Source of the DNA: Lentzea sp033794685
GTDB lineage: Bacteria > Actinomycetota > Actinomycetes > Mycobacteriales > Pseudonocardiaceae
NCBI GenBank assembly: GCA_033794685.1
Contig: JARAYZ010000003.1
DNA length: 64,000 bases
Direction: 5' to 3' (one strand)
Each line of letters starts with the position of its first letter. Positions within the stretch are counted from its first letter, which is position 1. Below the pieces are notes generated by a model. It worked only from the letters and a program-made list of their open reading frames with translations. It ran no database searches and was not told where the DNA came from. The position numbers and the translations under genes are program-made. This document shows positions 24,021 to 32,768 of the stretch, one piece after another.

Positions 24021-25300
24021 TACTTGGCCGCCTTCTGAGCGCCTTCGACGGCGGTCTTCCACGCCTCGTCAGCGGACTTGCCCTGTTCGACGGACAGCAG
24101 CGCCGGGCTGAAGACCGTCTCCTGGATCTGACCGTCGGCCGGACCCTTGTACTGCGCGGCCTTGATCTTCTTGGCCTGGGTGGCGAACAGCGCGCCGGCC
24201 TTGACGTCGCCGAAGTAGGCGTTGGTCTGCTCCAGCAGCTCCGGAGCGTCGAGCGCCTTCACCTGGCTCGGGAACGTGCCCTTGGCCTTGAACGCCTTGA
24301 TCTGCTGCTCCGGCGCGGTCAGCCAGGCGGCGAGCTCGGCGGCCTTCTTGGCGTTCTTGCTCTGCTTCGGCACCGTCAGGTACGAGCCACCCCAGTTGCC
24401 GCCACCGTTCGGGAACGCGTCGGTGACCGCCCACTTGCCCTTGTTCTCGGGGCCGGCCTGCGACTCGACCACGCCGAGCATCCACGACGGGCAGGTCTTG
24501 GTGGCGAACTTGCCGAGCTTGAAGCCGGTGTTCCACTCGTTGCTGAACGCACCGAGCCGGGCCGACTGTCCCTTGCCGACAGCGGCGGTCACCGCGGTCC
24601 AGTTCTTCTTGATGTCGGCGTTGCTGTCCACGACCAGCTTGTCGGACTTGTCGTAGTAGCCCGTCTCGAGCTGGTTGTGCATGGCGTTGTAGACCTGGGC
24701 GGCGCTGTCGAACCAGCCGACGCCGGGAACCTTCGCGATGAACTGGTCACCGGCGGCGAAGTAGCTGTCCCACGTCGCGAAGAGCGCCTTCACGCCCTCC
24801 GGGTCCGACGGCAGACCGGCCTGCTGGAAGAGGTCCTTGCGGTAGCACATGGCGAGCGGACCGATGTCGGTCCCGTAGCCCATGAGCTTGCCGTCCTTGG
24901 TGGTGACCGCCTCGGTCTTCCACTTCAGCCAGCGGTCGTCCTCGACCTTCGGCCCGATCTCCTTGAGATCGTTGAACTGCCCGGACTTCGACATGAACTG
25001 GCTGAGGTAGCCCTCTTCGACGCCCTCGATGTCCGCGAGGCCGGAGCCCGCACCGAGCTTGGTGAACAGGTTCTGGTGGTGGGGCTGGCCCTGACCGGTC
25101 TTGCGCTGCGTGATCTTGACGTCCGAGTGAGCCGCCTCGTACTCCTTGAACAGCTCTTCGTAGCCGAACTCGTTGAACGTGGCGATGGTCAGCTCGGTCT
25201 TTCCGTCTGCGGTCTGACTGGCCCCGCCTGTCCCGCACGCTGTGGTGGCGGCGGCGGACACGGCGGCACAGATCAGCACGCTGATCCAACGGTGTCGCAC
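24020..25300 (-). CDS. cebE: Cellobiose-type ABC transporter binding lipoprotein CebE
   Basis: A 426-residue extracellular solute-binding lipoprotein. The signal VRHRWISVLICAAVSAAATTACG carries the lipobox TTAC, with Cys as the lipidated residue. The mature part is an SBP_bac_1 fold (LTIATFNEFGYEELFKEYEA, then long alternating lobes with TEAVTTKDGKLMGYGTD). Homologues bind cellobiose and cellotriose. The GTG start at 25300 follows GAGGAG by seven nt. CebR-type boxes lie 32 nt and about 173 nt upstream. It is the first gene of the ceb operon. Confidence 0.91.
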   Translation of the reverse strand: MRHRWISVLICAAVSAAATTACGTGGASQTADGKTELTIATFNEFGYEELFKEYEAAHSDVKITQRKTGQGQPHHQNLFTKLGAGSGLADIEGVEEGYLSQFMSKSGQFNDLKEIGPKVEDDRWLKWKTEAVTTKDGKLMGYGTDIGPLAMCYRKDLFQQAGLPSDPEGVKALFATWDSYFAAGDQFIAKVPGVGWFDSAAQVYNAMHNQLETGYYDKSDKLVVDSNADIKKNWTAVTAAVGKGQSARLGAFSNEWNTGFKLGKFATKTCPSWMLGVVESQAGPENKGKWAVTDAFPNGGGNWGGSYLTVPKQSKNAKKAAELAAWLTAPEQQIKAFKAKGTFPSQVKALDAPELLEQTNAYFGDVKAGALFATQAKKIKAAQYKGPADGQIQETVFSPALLSVEQGKSADEAWKTAVEGAQKAAK

Positions 25301-25331
25301 GGGAGAACTCCTCTGGTCTCGGCGGCGGGTT

Positions 25332-25347
25332 CTGGGAGCGCTCCCAG
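25332..25347. promoter_or_regulatory. CebR-type operator of the ceb operon, proximal
   Basis: CTGGGAGCGCTCCCAG is a perfect palindrome 32 nt before the cebE start. It is identical to the site upstream of the GH9 gene at 18048. Confidence 0.87.
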
Positions 25348-25472
25348 ACGGGGCAGAGTGTCGTCCCGGCTTCGAACGTGTGTCAAGACACACTTCGGCC
25401 CACACCAGGCGTTTTCGGGTCCGGGCGACGGGGTGACCTCGGGGTTCATGGCTCAGGTCACAGTTGGGAAAC

Positions 25473-25488
25473 CTGGGAGCGTTCCCGG
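25473..25488. promoter_or_regulatory. CebR-type operator of the ceb operon, distal imperfect copy
   Basis: CTGGGAGCGTTCCCGG differs from the perfect box at two positions of the 14-bp core. It lies 141 bp upstream of the proximal box, between cebE and the upstream repressor gene. Pairing of two sites suggests cooperative or loop-based repression. The rest of 25301-25668 shows no gene. Confidence 0.65.
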
Positions 25489-25668
25489 AAATGTGGCCGT
25501 TGGGTTAACACTGCGTGCCGCCTCCGGCACGCACCGCGTCACCCGGCAGGTCGCGCGGGGTGGGGGCTCACAGCCCGGAAAGGTTGTGACACCAATGGAT
25601 CGGCTGCGCGGAACGGGTGAGCCGGCCTCCGGCGTTCGGTCTCGTGCCGGAGTCGCCGGGCTGTCGGG

Positions 25669-26691
25669 TCAGGCGCTCGCGCGGCGCACCAGTGAGGTCG
25701 GCAGCAGCAGTGACGGCGGCAGGCCGTCGTCGCCCGCGAGCTCGCCCAGCAGCCGCCACGTCATCGTGCGGCCGAGCTGCTCGACGTCCTGCCGGACGGT
25801 GGTGAGCGGGGGAGTCGCGGTCGAGGCGAGCAGCGAGTCGTCGAACCCGACCACCGCCACGTCCTCGGGGATGCGCCTGCCGCGGGCGTGCAGCACCTGC
25901 AGCACACCCAGGGCGATGATGTCGGCGGCGACGAAGACGGCGTCGATGCCGGGGTCCCGGTCGAGCAGTTCGGTCATGGCCTGGGCGCCGCTCTCCGGGG
26001 TGAAGTCGGCCTCCGCGACCAGGTGCGCGGGCAGTCCCGCCTCGCCCAGGCCACGACGCCAGCCGCTGAGCCGGTCGAGGCCCGCCGCCATGTCGCGCGG
26101 GCCCGCCACCGTCGCGATCCGGGTGCGTCCGAGCGAGACCAGGTGCCGGACGGCGTCGAGGCCGCCGGTGAAGTTGTCCGAGTCCACGAACGGGACGGAG
26201 CCCGCGGCGAGCGGCCGGCCACCCACGACGACCGGAAGGCCCATCTCCTGGAGCCGGTGCGGCAGCGGGTCGTCGCCGTGCAGGCTCACGAGGAGCGCGC
26301 CGTCGACGTGGCCGCCCGCGAGGTAGGCGAGGAGGTCGTCGTGGTCCTCCGGGCGGCTCATCATGAGCAGCAGCTGGATGCGGCGGCCGGTCAGTTCGGC
26401 GTGCACGCCGCGCAGGACCCCGGCGAAGAACGGGTCGCCGAGGACCCGGCTGCCGTGTTCGGACACGATCAGCGCGAGGGCGTTCGCCTTGCTGCCCGCG
26501 AGCGAGCGGGCCGCCTGGTTCGGGCTGTACTTCAGGTGGGTGATCGCGGTGTGCACGGCGTCGCGGGCCTTGGCGCTCACGTACTGCTCGCCGTTGATCA
26601 CTCTGGAGACCGTCGACTTGGAGACGCCGGCGACGCGCGCGACCTCTTCGATCCGCGGTCCGGGCCGTCGTGTCCGGTCGATCTCCGTCAT
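25669..26691 (-). CDS. cebR: CebR-like LacI repressor, promoter-proximal paralogue
   Basis: A 340-residue LacI-family regulator just upstream of cebE on the same strand, the position of cebR in Streptomyces. The HTH (EEVARVAGVSKSTVSRVING) matches that of the paralogue at 19851-20873 exactly, and the effector domains are very similar with the same PTSLVRRASA end. It should repress the ceb operon, both GH9 genes and the GH5 gene through TGGGAGCGCTCCCA boxes. The start at 26691 gives an N terminus aligned with the paralogue (MTEIDR against MTEGRS); an in-frame ATG at 26700 is possible. No CebR box was seen before its own start. Confidence 0.88.
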   Translation of the reverse strand: MTEIDRTRRPGPRIEEVARVAGVSKSTVSRVINGEQYVSAKARDAVHTAITHLKYSPNQAARSLAGSKANALALIVSEHGSRVLGDPFFAGVLRGVHAELTGRRIQLLLMMSRPEDHDDLLAYLAGGHVDGALLVSLHGDDPLPHRLQEMGLPVVVGGRPLAAGSVPFVDSDNFTGGLDAVRHLVSLGRTRIATVAGPRDMAAGLDRLSGWRRGLGEAGLPAHLVAEADFTPESGAQAMTELLDRDPGIDAVFVAADIIALGVLQVLHARGRRIPEDVAVVGFDDSLLASTATPPLTTVRQDVEQLGRTMTWRLLGELAGDDGLPPSLLLPTSLVRRASA

Positions 26692-26828
26692 GAAGCACAT
26701 CGTAGGAGTCCGCGGGCCTCATTTCGAATGTGACGAAACGCCCGCGTGTCCACTTCGTGAGAGCGCGACCTCGGATGGGAACGGGGCGGGACGCCTGTGC
26801 CGCGCAGAACGTCCCGCCCCGAGGCTCG

Positions 26829-29480
26829 TCAGGGCTCGATGCCCCACGCGAGGGAACCGCCGGTGTGGGCGGTCACCCGGTCGAAGTCGGTGAGGGAGTT
26901 GCTGATCCGGTAGCTGTGGTCGTCGGCCTGGTTGAAAGAGGACCAATCGGACTTCGCCACGCGAACCTGGATCTCACCCGTGCTCGCTCCCGTGGCGAGG
27001 CTGCCGGAGGCGAACGAGACCTCGACGTACGCGTCGGCTCCTGTTCGCGCCGATGCCAGCTTGACCACCCGCACCTGGACTCCCGCGCACCCGATCTGCG
27101 CCCAGTCGCACCACACCTGGTACGTCGCCGACGGTGCGTCGCCGGTGAACCAGTACCTGATCGTGGTGGTGGCGAGGCTGACCGGCGTCGTGCCGCGGTT
27201 CGTCAGCTGGAGCGTGGCGCCGATCTGGTTCGACGTGGCCGCGCCGGATCCCCTGTGCTGCACCGCGAGAGTGCTCGCGACGCCGGGCAGCGTGCGCGTG
27301 GTGACCGGGGAACTGGCGGCTGACACGTTGCCCGCCGCGTCTCTCGCACGGACCGAGAACGAGTACGGCGTGTCCGGCGCGAGGCCGGTGACCAGCAGGC
27401 TGGTCGTGCCGGACGAGCCCGTGACGGTAGTCCCGTTCAGCACGTCGTACCCGGCGACCCCGACGTTGTCGGTCGAGGCCGTCCAGTTCAGCGTCACGCT
27501 GGTCGTACCGGGAGCGGCGGTCAGTCCACTCGGGACCGACGGGGGAACGCTGTCGGAGACACCGCCGCCGGGTTCGTTGCCCCACACCGTCCTGCCGTCC
27601 TGGCGCAGCACGATCCGGTCGGTCTGCGCGACGGTGTTGCCGCTGCCGAGCCCGGTGTGCGACCAGTCGTTGGCCGGGTCCCACGTGCCGGCGCTGGTGA
27701 TCCGGAACTGGACCTCCTTGCGGTACGCGGACTGCCCGGCCGGAGCGACGCCGGGGCACGGGATCTCCACGTAGTACACCGCGCCGCTGTGCAGCGTCGG
27801 CGCACTCGGTGTGCCGCACTGGTTGTAGTTCGTGGTGACGGTGATCTGGTTCGGTGTGGTGGCGCCGTCGAGCGTGAAGTAGTAGCGCAGCGTGCCGTTG
27901 AACGTGCGCGCCGGCCACGCGCTCTTGTTGAGCACGAACGCCTTGATCTCGGTGAACTGGGCCGCGCTCTGGTTCACCGAGGCCTGGACGGTCAGCTCGG
28001 GGCCGTCCGGCGTCTCGGCCACCGGGAACGAGGCGAGCGGGGTGCCGCCGTACTCGCCGTACAGGCGGGCGAGCGCGCCGGTGAAGCCCGCGTTGTAGTC
28101 GAGCGCGACCTCGTTCATCACGTAGTCACTGCGGCTGTCGGTGTAGGCGTCGTTGTTGGTGCTGGGGCCGCCGACCAACGCGCCGTACAGCACGTGCCGG
28201 CTGGTGACGGGCTCCTGGATGCTGTCGGCCCACGACCCGTGCGCGCCGCGGTGGTGCGGGTTGCGCGGCGGGTTGGTGCCGAAGCCGACGACGTAACTCG
28301 CGTTGCGGGGGTTGTCGCCGAGCGCGTAGTTGATCTGCCGCACGCCGAAGTCGTGGTAGGTCCTGGCGCGCGCACTGTCGCGAGTGGACAGCCAGTCCGA
28401 GTAGGTCAGGGCGGCGAACGCCGTGTTGGCGGCGTAGCGCAGCGAACCCCAGCTGTCGAGCACGGCCTGGCCGCCGGGGGAGTAGCGGATCCGGTTGCCG
28501 TTGTACCCGGTCGTCCAGAAGTCCAGCCAGCGGTTGGCGTCGGTGATGTAGGCCTGTTCGCCGGTGAGCTTGGCCATCAGGACGTAGGCGCCGTAGGACT
28601 TGTCGTCCCACGCGATGGTCCACTTGTAGGAGCGTTCGGAGCTCTGCGGTTCGGTGCCGAGCTTCTGGTACTCGGTCTTGGCCTTCGTCAGGTAGCTCGC
28701 TTCACCGGTGGCGCGGTGCAGCCAGATCGCACCCCAGACGAGCTCGTCCTGATAGCCGCTCCAGGAGTTGTAGAAGCTCGCGGCGTCGGTGATGCACGAG
28801 CTGTACTTGCCTCGGTAGGTGTCCGCGAACGAGTAGAGCTGCTTGGCGTGCGTCAGCAAGGTGGCCGCATAGGTCGGGTCGGTGTCCTTGAAGACCATCG
28901 AGGCCGACGCCATCGCGGCCGCGTACTCGCCCGCGAGGTCGGACCCCGGGCAGGAACTGTCCACTTTGTACGACGGCCGCGCCATCGGCATGACCTCGGC
29001 CGAGCCCCACCAGGCGTGGTCGGGGTTGCCCGCGCCGATCTGCCCGTAGACGACGTTCGGCGACGGATGTGCCTTGATGATCCAGTCGGTGCCGTGCCGC
29101 AGGTTCGCCAGCAGGTGCGGGAACTGGCCGGAACTCGTGTAGGCGGCCCGGTTCTCGACGGCGCCCCAGGCGAGCATCGAGACGCTGAACGCGAAGGGCA
29201 GCCCGAACTTCACGTGGTCACCGGCGTCGTAGAAGCCACCGGACAGGTCGAGTCCCACGTCGGAGCCGTCGCGCAACGCCGAGTCCGCCCGCCAGCTCAC
29301 GCGGTTGTTCGCGGGCAGGGCGCCCGACCGCTGGGCGTCGTAGAACCAGACCGACTTCTGCAGCGCCTCCCCGTAGTTGAACGCCGGTGCGGCAGCCGAG
29401 GGTGACGCCACCGGACCGGCCACCACCGCGAGTGCCGCGACGAGGCCGGCTGCCGCGGCTCTGAACAGGCGACTGTGCAC
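26829..29480 (-). CDS. Secreted processive-type GH9 cellulase: GH9-CBM3c-Fn3-CBM3
   Basis: An 883-residue extracellular cellulase. Signal peptide 1-32, then GH9 catalytic barrel (about 33-470) with GGFYDAGDHVKFG (base) and YVMNEVALDYNAGFTGAL (acid Glu). A CBM3c-like module (about 485-635) is attached directly, as in processive endoglucanases such as Thermobifida Cel9A. A fibronectin III domain (about 650-735) and a second CBM3-like module at the end (LAVQHRGSGAATSNQIG...) follow. The GTG start at 29480 has GGAGG five to nine nt upstream; nothing upstream of it in frame looks coding. A 20-bp CebR-type palindrome lies 31 nt before the start. It is divergent from the GH5 cellulase gene. Confidence 0.91.
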   Translation of the reverse strand: MHSRLFRAAAAGLVAALAVVAGPVASPSAAAPAFNYGEALQKSVWFYDAQRSGALPANNRVSWRADSALRDGSDVGLDLSGGFYDAGDHVKFGLPFAFSVSMLAWGAVENRAAYTSSGQFPHLLANLRHGTDWIIKAHPSPNVVYGQIGAGNPDHAWWGSAEVMPMARPSYKVDSSCPGSDLAGEYAAAMASASMVFKDTDPTYAATLLTHAKQLYSFADTYRGKYSSCITDAASFYNSWSGYQDELVWGAIWLHRATGEASYLTKAKTEYQKLGTEPQSSERSYKWTIAWDDKSYGAYVLMAKLTGEQAYITDANRWLDFWTTGYNGNRIRYSPGGQAVLDSWGSLRYAANTAFAALTYSDWLSTRDSARARTYHDFGVRQINYALGDNPRNASYVVGFGTNPPRNPHHRGAHGSWADSIQEPVTSRHVLYGALVGGPSTNNDAYTDSRSDYVMNEVALDYNAGFTGALARLYGEYGGTPLASFPVAETPDGPELTVQASVNQSAAQFTEIKAFVLNKSAWPARTFNGTLRYYFTLDGATTPNQITVTTNYNQCGTPSAPTLHSGAVYYVEIPCPGVAPAGQSAYRKEVQFRITSAGTWDPANDWSHTGLGSGNTVAQTDRIVLRQDGRTVWGNEPGGGVSDSVPPSVPSGLTAAPGTTSVTLNWTASTDNVGVAGYDVLNGTTVTGSSGTTSLLVTGLAPDTPYSFSVRARDAAGNVSAASSPVTTRTLPGVASTLAVQHRGSGAATSNQIGATLQLTNRGTTPVSLATTTIRYWFTGDAPSATYQVWCDWAQIGCAGVQVRVVKLASARTGADAYVEVSFASGSLATGASTGEIQVRVAKSDWSSFNQADDHSYRISNSLTDFDRVTAHTGGSLAWGIEP

Positions 29481-29510
29481 GTCAGCCTCCGATGACAGGG
29501 GACGAGACGG

Positions 29511-29530
29511 ACCTGGGAGCGCTCCCAGGT
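29511..29530. promoter_or_regulatory. CebR-type operator of the GH9/CBM3 gene, 20-bp palindrome
   Basis: ACCTGGGAGCGCTCCCAGGT is a perfect 20-bp palindrome, the longest of the CebR-type boxes here. It lies 31 nt before the GH9 start. Confidence 0.87.
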
Positions 29531-29640
29531 CCGGGACTGTAACGGTCACGAAAGCGGTGCGACAGAGGCGTTTCCGCGTTCGACGTCGATTCGACGGCTC
29601 TCCTGTCCGCGTTCCACCCGAATGAGTACGGTGCGATCTT

Positions 29641-29656
29641 CTGGGAACGCTCCCAG
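29641..29656. promoter_or_regulatory. CebR-type operator of the GH5 gene
   Basis: CTGGGAACGCTCCCAG matches the 14-bp core at 13 positions. It ends 16 nt before the GH5 start codon, directly against its ribosome site GGGAGG. Confidence 0.8.
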
Positions 29657-29672
29657 ATTCGGGAGGTGTGTC

Positions 29673-31724
29673 ATGACCGGAAGGCGCGGCTTCGCGCTCA
29701 CGGCGGCTTTCGTCTCGGTGGCCGCGAGCATCGGCCTGGCGGTAGTGGCCCCGGCCGCGGCGGCACCGGGGTGCAAGGTCGACTACACGGTGCCCAGCCA
29801 GTGGCAGGGCGGGTTCACCGCGAACGTGGCGGTGACCAACGTCGGTGACCGCGTCAACGGCTGGCGGCTGACCTGGACCTGGCCCTCGGGTCAGCAGGTG
29901 ACCCAGGCCTGGAACGCCACGGTCACGTCGTCCGGCGCCCAGGCCACGGCCGCGGACGTGGGCTACAACGCGGTGATCGAACCGAACGGCAAGGTCTCGT
30001 TCGGTTTCAACGGCAGCTGGTCCGGCGCGAACACCGCGCCCACGTCGTTCGCTCTCAACGGCGTCACCTGCACTGGAAGCCCCGGCACACCGACGACGAC
30101 CACCACAACCACCACCACGACCACGGGAAATCCTGTGCCGGGCGACGCCATGGCGCAGGTGGCCGCGATGCAGCCGGGGTGGAACCTCGGCAACACGCTG
30201 GACGCGACCGGCAGCGACGAGACGTCCTGGGGCAACCCGCGCGTCACGGAAGCCTTGCTGGACAACGTGAAGGCGCAGGGCTTCAAGAGCATCCGCATCC
30301 CCGTCACGTGGGGCCAGCACCAGGCGTCGGACCACACGATCGAGGCGGCCTACCTCAACCGCGTCAAGGAGGTCGTCGGCTGGGCGCTGGCGGACGGCTT
30401 CCAGGTGATGATCAACATTCACCACGACTCGTGGCAGTGGATCTCGGCCATGCCGTCGAACCGCACCGGCGTGCTCACCCGGTACAACGCGATCTGGACC
30501 CAGCTGGCGACCGCCTTCAAGGACTCGCCCGGCAAGCTCGTCTTCGAGAGCGTGAACGAACCGCAGTTCACCGGTAGTTCGGGCGACGCCCAGAGCGCCG
30601 AGTTGTTGCACGAGCTGAACGCGTCCTTCCGCACCATCGTGCGGAGTTCGGGTGGCAACAACGCGAGCCGCCTCCTCGTGCTGCCCACCCTGCACACGTC
30701 GTCCGACCAGGCCCGCCTCGACGAGCTGGCCACGTCGATGCGCGGGTTCAACGACCCGAACCTGATCGCGACCGTGCACTACTACGGCTACTGGCCGTTC
30801 AGCGTGAACGTCGCCGGCGGCACCCGGTACGACGCGACCGCGCAGAAGGACCTGACCGACTCGTTCGACCGCGTGTACAACACCTTCGTCTCCCGCGGTG
30901 TCCCGGTGATCCTCGGCGAGTACGGACTGCTCGGGTTCGACCGGCACACCGGCACGATCGAGCAGGGCGAGAAGCTGAAGTTCTTCGAGCACCTCGGCTA
31001 CTACGCGCGCACCAAGAAGATCACGACGATGCTCTGGGACAACGGCCAGCACCTCGGCCGCACGTCGTTCCAGTGGAGCGACCCGGAGCTGATCGCGCAG
31101 ATCAAGTCGAGCTGGGCGACCCGGTCCGGCACGGCGTCCACCGACCAGGTGTTCAGCGCCCGGTCCAGCGCCGTCACCGCCAAGACGATCACGTTGAACA
31201 CCAACGGAACCACGTTCAACGGCCTGCGTCAGGGCAGCACGGAACTGGTGCGGGGCACCGACTACACGGTCTCGGGCGACCAGCTCACGCTGACGTCGGC
31301 GGCGATGACGAGGCTGAGCGGTTCACGCGCCTACGGCACGAACGCCGTGCTCACCGCCCACTTCTCGGCCGGGGTGCCGTGGCGGATCAACCTGATCACC
31401 CACGACACACCGGTGCTGTCCGCCGCGACCGGCACGACGGCCGCGTTCTCGATCCCGACCACCTTCCGCGGTGACCTGCTCGCCACGATGGAGGCCAAGT
31501 ACGCCGACGGGTCGAACGCCGGACCGCACAACTGGACGTCCTACAAGGAGTTCGACAAGGCGTTCGCGCCGAACTACACCACCGGCGCGACGACGCTGAC
31601 CCCGGAGTTCTTCGCCGAGGTCAACGACAACGCGCGGGTGACGCTGACGTTCCACTACTGGAGCGGCGCCACCGTCACCTACTACGTCACGAAGTCGGGC
31701 AGTTCGGTCACGGGGACTCTGTGA
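29673..31724 (+). CDS. Secreted CBM2-GH5 cellulase with X2 and CBM46-like C-terminal modules
   Basis: A 683-residue extracellular endoglucanase. Signal peptide 1-31, CBM2 (about 32-135, paired Cys in PGCKV and VTCTG), a poly-Thr linker, GH5 barrel (about 155-475), an Ig-like CBM_X2 domain (about 485-575) and a CBM46-like beta module (about 580-683). The GH5 start PGWNLGNTLDA and the X2-CBM46 tail resemble GH5_4 enzymes such as Bacillus halodurans Cel5B, with CBM2 added. The acid/base Glu is in ESVNEPQF and the nucleophile Glu in ILGEYG. The ATG at 29673 follows GGGAGG by six nt. A CebR box is immediately upstream. The 3' end overlaps the convergent esterase gene by 17 nt. Confidence 0.92.
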   Translation: MTGRRGFALTAAFVSVAASIGLAVVAPAAAAPGCKVDYTVPSQWQGGFTANVAVTNVGDRVNGWRLTWTWPSGQQVTQAWNATVTSSGAQATAADVGYNAVIEPNGKVSFGFNGSWSGANTAPTSFALNGVTCTGSPGTPTTTTTTTTTTTGNPVPGDAMAQVAAMQPGWNLGNTLDATGSDETSWGNPRVTEALLDNVKAQGFKSIRIPVTWGQHQASDHTIEAAYLNRVKEVVGWALADGFQVMINIHHDSWQWISAMPSNRTGVLTRYNAIWTQLATAFKDSPGKLVFESVNEPQFTGSSGDAQSAELLHELNASFRTIVRSSGGNNASRLLVLPTLHTSSDQARLDELATSMRGFNDPNLIATVHYYGYWPFSVNVAGGTRYDATAQKDLTDSFDRVYNTFVSRGVPVILGEYGLLGFDRHTGTIEQGEKLKFFEHLGYYARTKKITTMLWDNGQHLGRTSFQWSDPELIAQIKSSWATRSGTASTDQVFSARSSAVTAKTITLNTNGTTFNGLRQGSTELVRGTDYTVSGDQLTLTSAAMTRLSGSRAYGTNAVLTAHFSAGVPWRINLITHDTPVLSAATGTTAAFSIPTTFRGDLLATMEAKYADGSNAGPHNWTSYKEFDKAFAPNYTTGATTLTPEFFAEVNDNARVTLTFHYWSGATVTYYVTKSGSSVTGTL

Positions 31725-32670
31725 CCTTCAGGCCGCGGCGCAGCGCCTCCACCTCGTCCGCGAACATCCGGCGGGAGATCTCGGCGCTCTCGATGAGCGA
31801 CGAGCCGTGGAACGTGCCGGGGTAGAGGCGCAGCTCGGTCGGCACACCCGCGTGCGCGAGGCGGCGCGCGTACTCGACGCCCTCGTCGCGCAGCGGGTCG
31901 TACTGGCAGGTGGTGACGAACGTGGGCGGCAGGCCGGTGAGGTCGGTCGCCCTGGCGGGGGCGGCGTACGGCGAGACGTCGTCGCCGCCCGGTTCGGTAC
32001 CGAGGTAGGCGGTCCAGCTGTAGATCGCGTTGGGACGGTTCCACAGCGGGGTGTCGACGTAGTCCCGCATCGAGTCGGTGTCGAGCCGGTCGTCCAGCTC
32101 GGGGATGCCGAGCAGCTGGAACGCCAGCTCGGGGCCACCGCGGTCGCGCGCCAGCAGCACCGTTCCGGCGGTGAGCCCGCCACCCGCGCTCTCGCCGCCG
32201 ACGCCGAGCCGCGCGGGGTCGATGCCCAGCTCGACGGCCTTGGCCGCGGTCCAGGTCAGGGCCGCGTAGCAGTCCTCGACCGGCGCCGGGAACGGGTGCT
32301 CGGGCGCGAGCCGGTAGTCCACCGACACGATGACGACGTCCAGCTGGTCGACGATCTTCAGCACGTGCGCCTCGAACATCTCGACGCTGCCGATGATGAA
32401 CCCGCCGCCGTGGATGTACACCAGACCGGGCGAGGGGTTCTCCCGTCCCGCGCGGCTGTAGACCCGCACCCGCACGTCCGGAGCGCCGGACGGCCCCGGC
32501 ACCGTCTCGTCACGGATGTCGATCGGGTTCGCCGGCTCGTACGCCGGCATGAGGCCCGCCAGCTCCGACTGCTGGCCTCGGGCGCCTTGGAGTGCCTCGT
32601 AGTCGGTCATGGTCAGCTGCGGCAGCATGTCGAGCCAGGGCAGCAGTTCCGGGTCGATGTCGTAGCTCAT
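31708..32670 (-). CDS. HSL-family alpha/beta hydrolase (esterase)
   Basis: A 320-residue cytoplasmic esterase of the hormone-sensitive lipase family. The oxyanion motif VYIHGGGF is at about 83-90 and the nucleophile Ser is in GVGGESAGGG. The Asp is in YDPLRDEG and the His in PGTFHGS, completing the triad. No signal peptide is present. Natural substrates are likely short acyl esters. It is divergent from the PucR-like gene (98 nt between starts), which may regulate it, and it overlaps the convergent GH5 gene by 17 nt. Confidence 0.9.
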   Translation of the reverse strand: MSYDIDPELLPWLDMLPQLTMTDYEALQGARGQQSELAGLMPAYEPANPIDIRDETVPGPSGAPDVRVRVYSRAGRENPSPGLVYIHGGGFIIGSVEMFEAHVLKIVDQLDVVIVSVDYRLAPEHPFPAPVEDCYAALTWTAAKAVELGIDPARLGVGGESAGGGLTAGTVLLARDRGGPELAFQLLGIPELDDRLDTDSMRDYVDTPLWNRPNAIYSWTAYLGTEPGGDDVSPYAAPARATDLTGLPPTFVTTCQYDPLRDEGVEYARRLAHAGVPTELRLYPGTFHGSSLIESAEISRRMFADEVEALRRGLKVTESP

Positions 32671-32768
32671 GGGATCAATCCTCGGCTCGGAGCGGCGGTG
32701 CGGGCAGCCGACACGTGGCGGGCGATTCGGCCACCCGGCCAGCCACCTGTCGGGGATATGGTGACGGG

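Noticed and set aside
29481..31052. A 1407-residue reading frame extending the GH9/CBM3 gene
   Set aside because: The first 524 residues are antisense to the GH5 gene and have no domain; a good start with ribosome site and signal peptide is at 29480.
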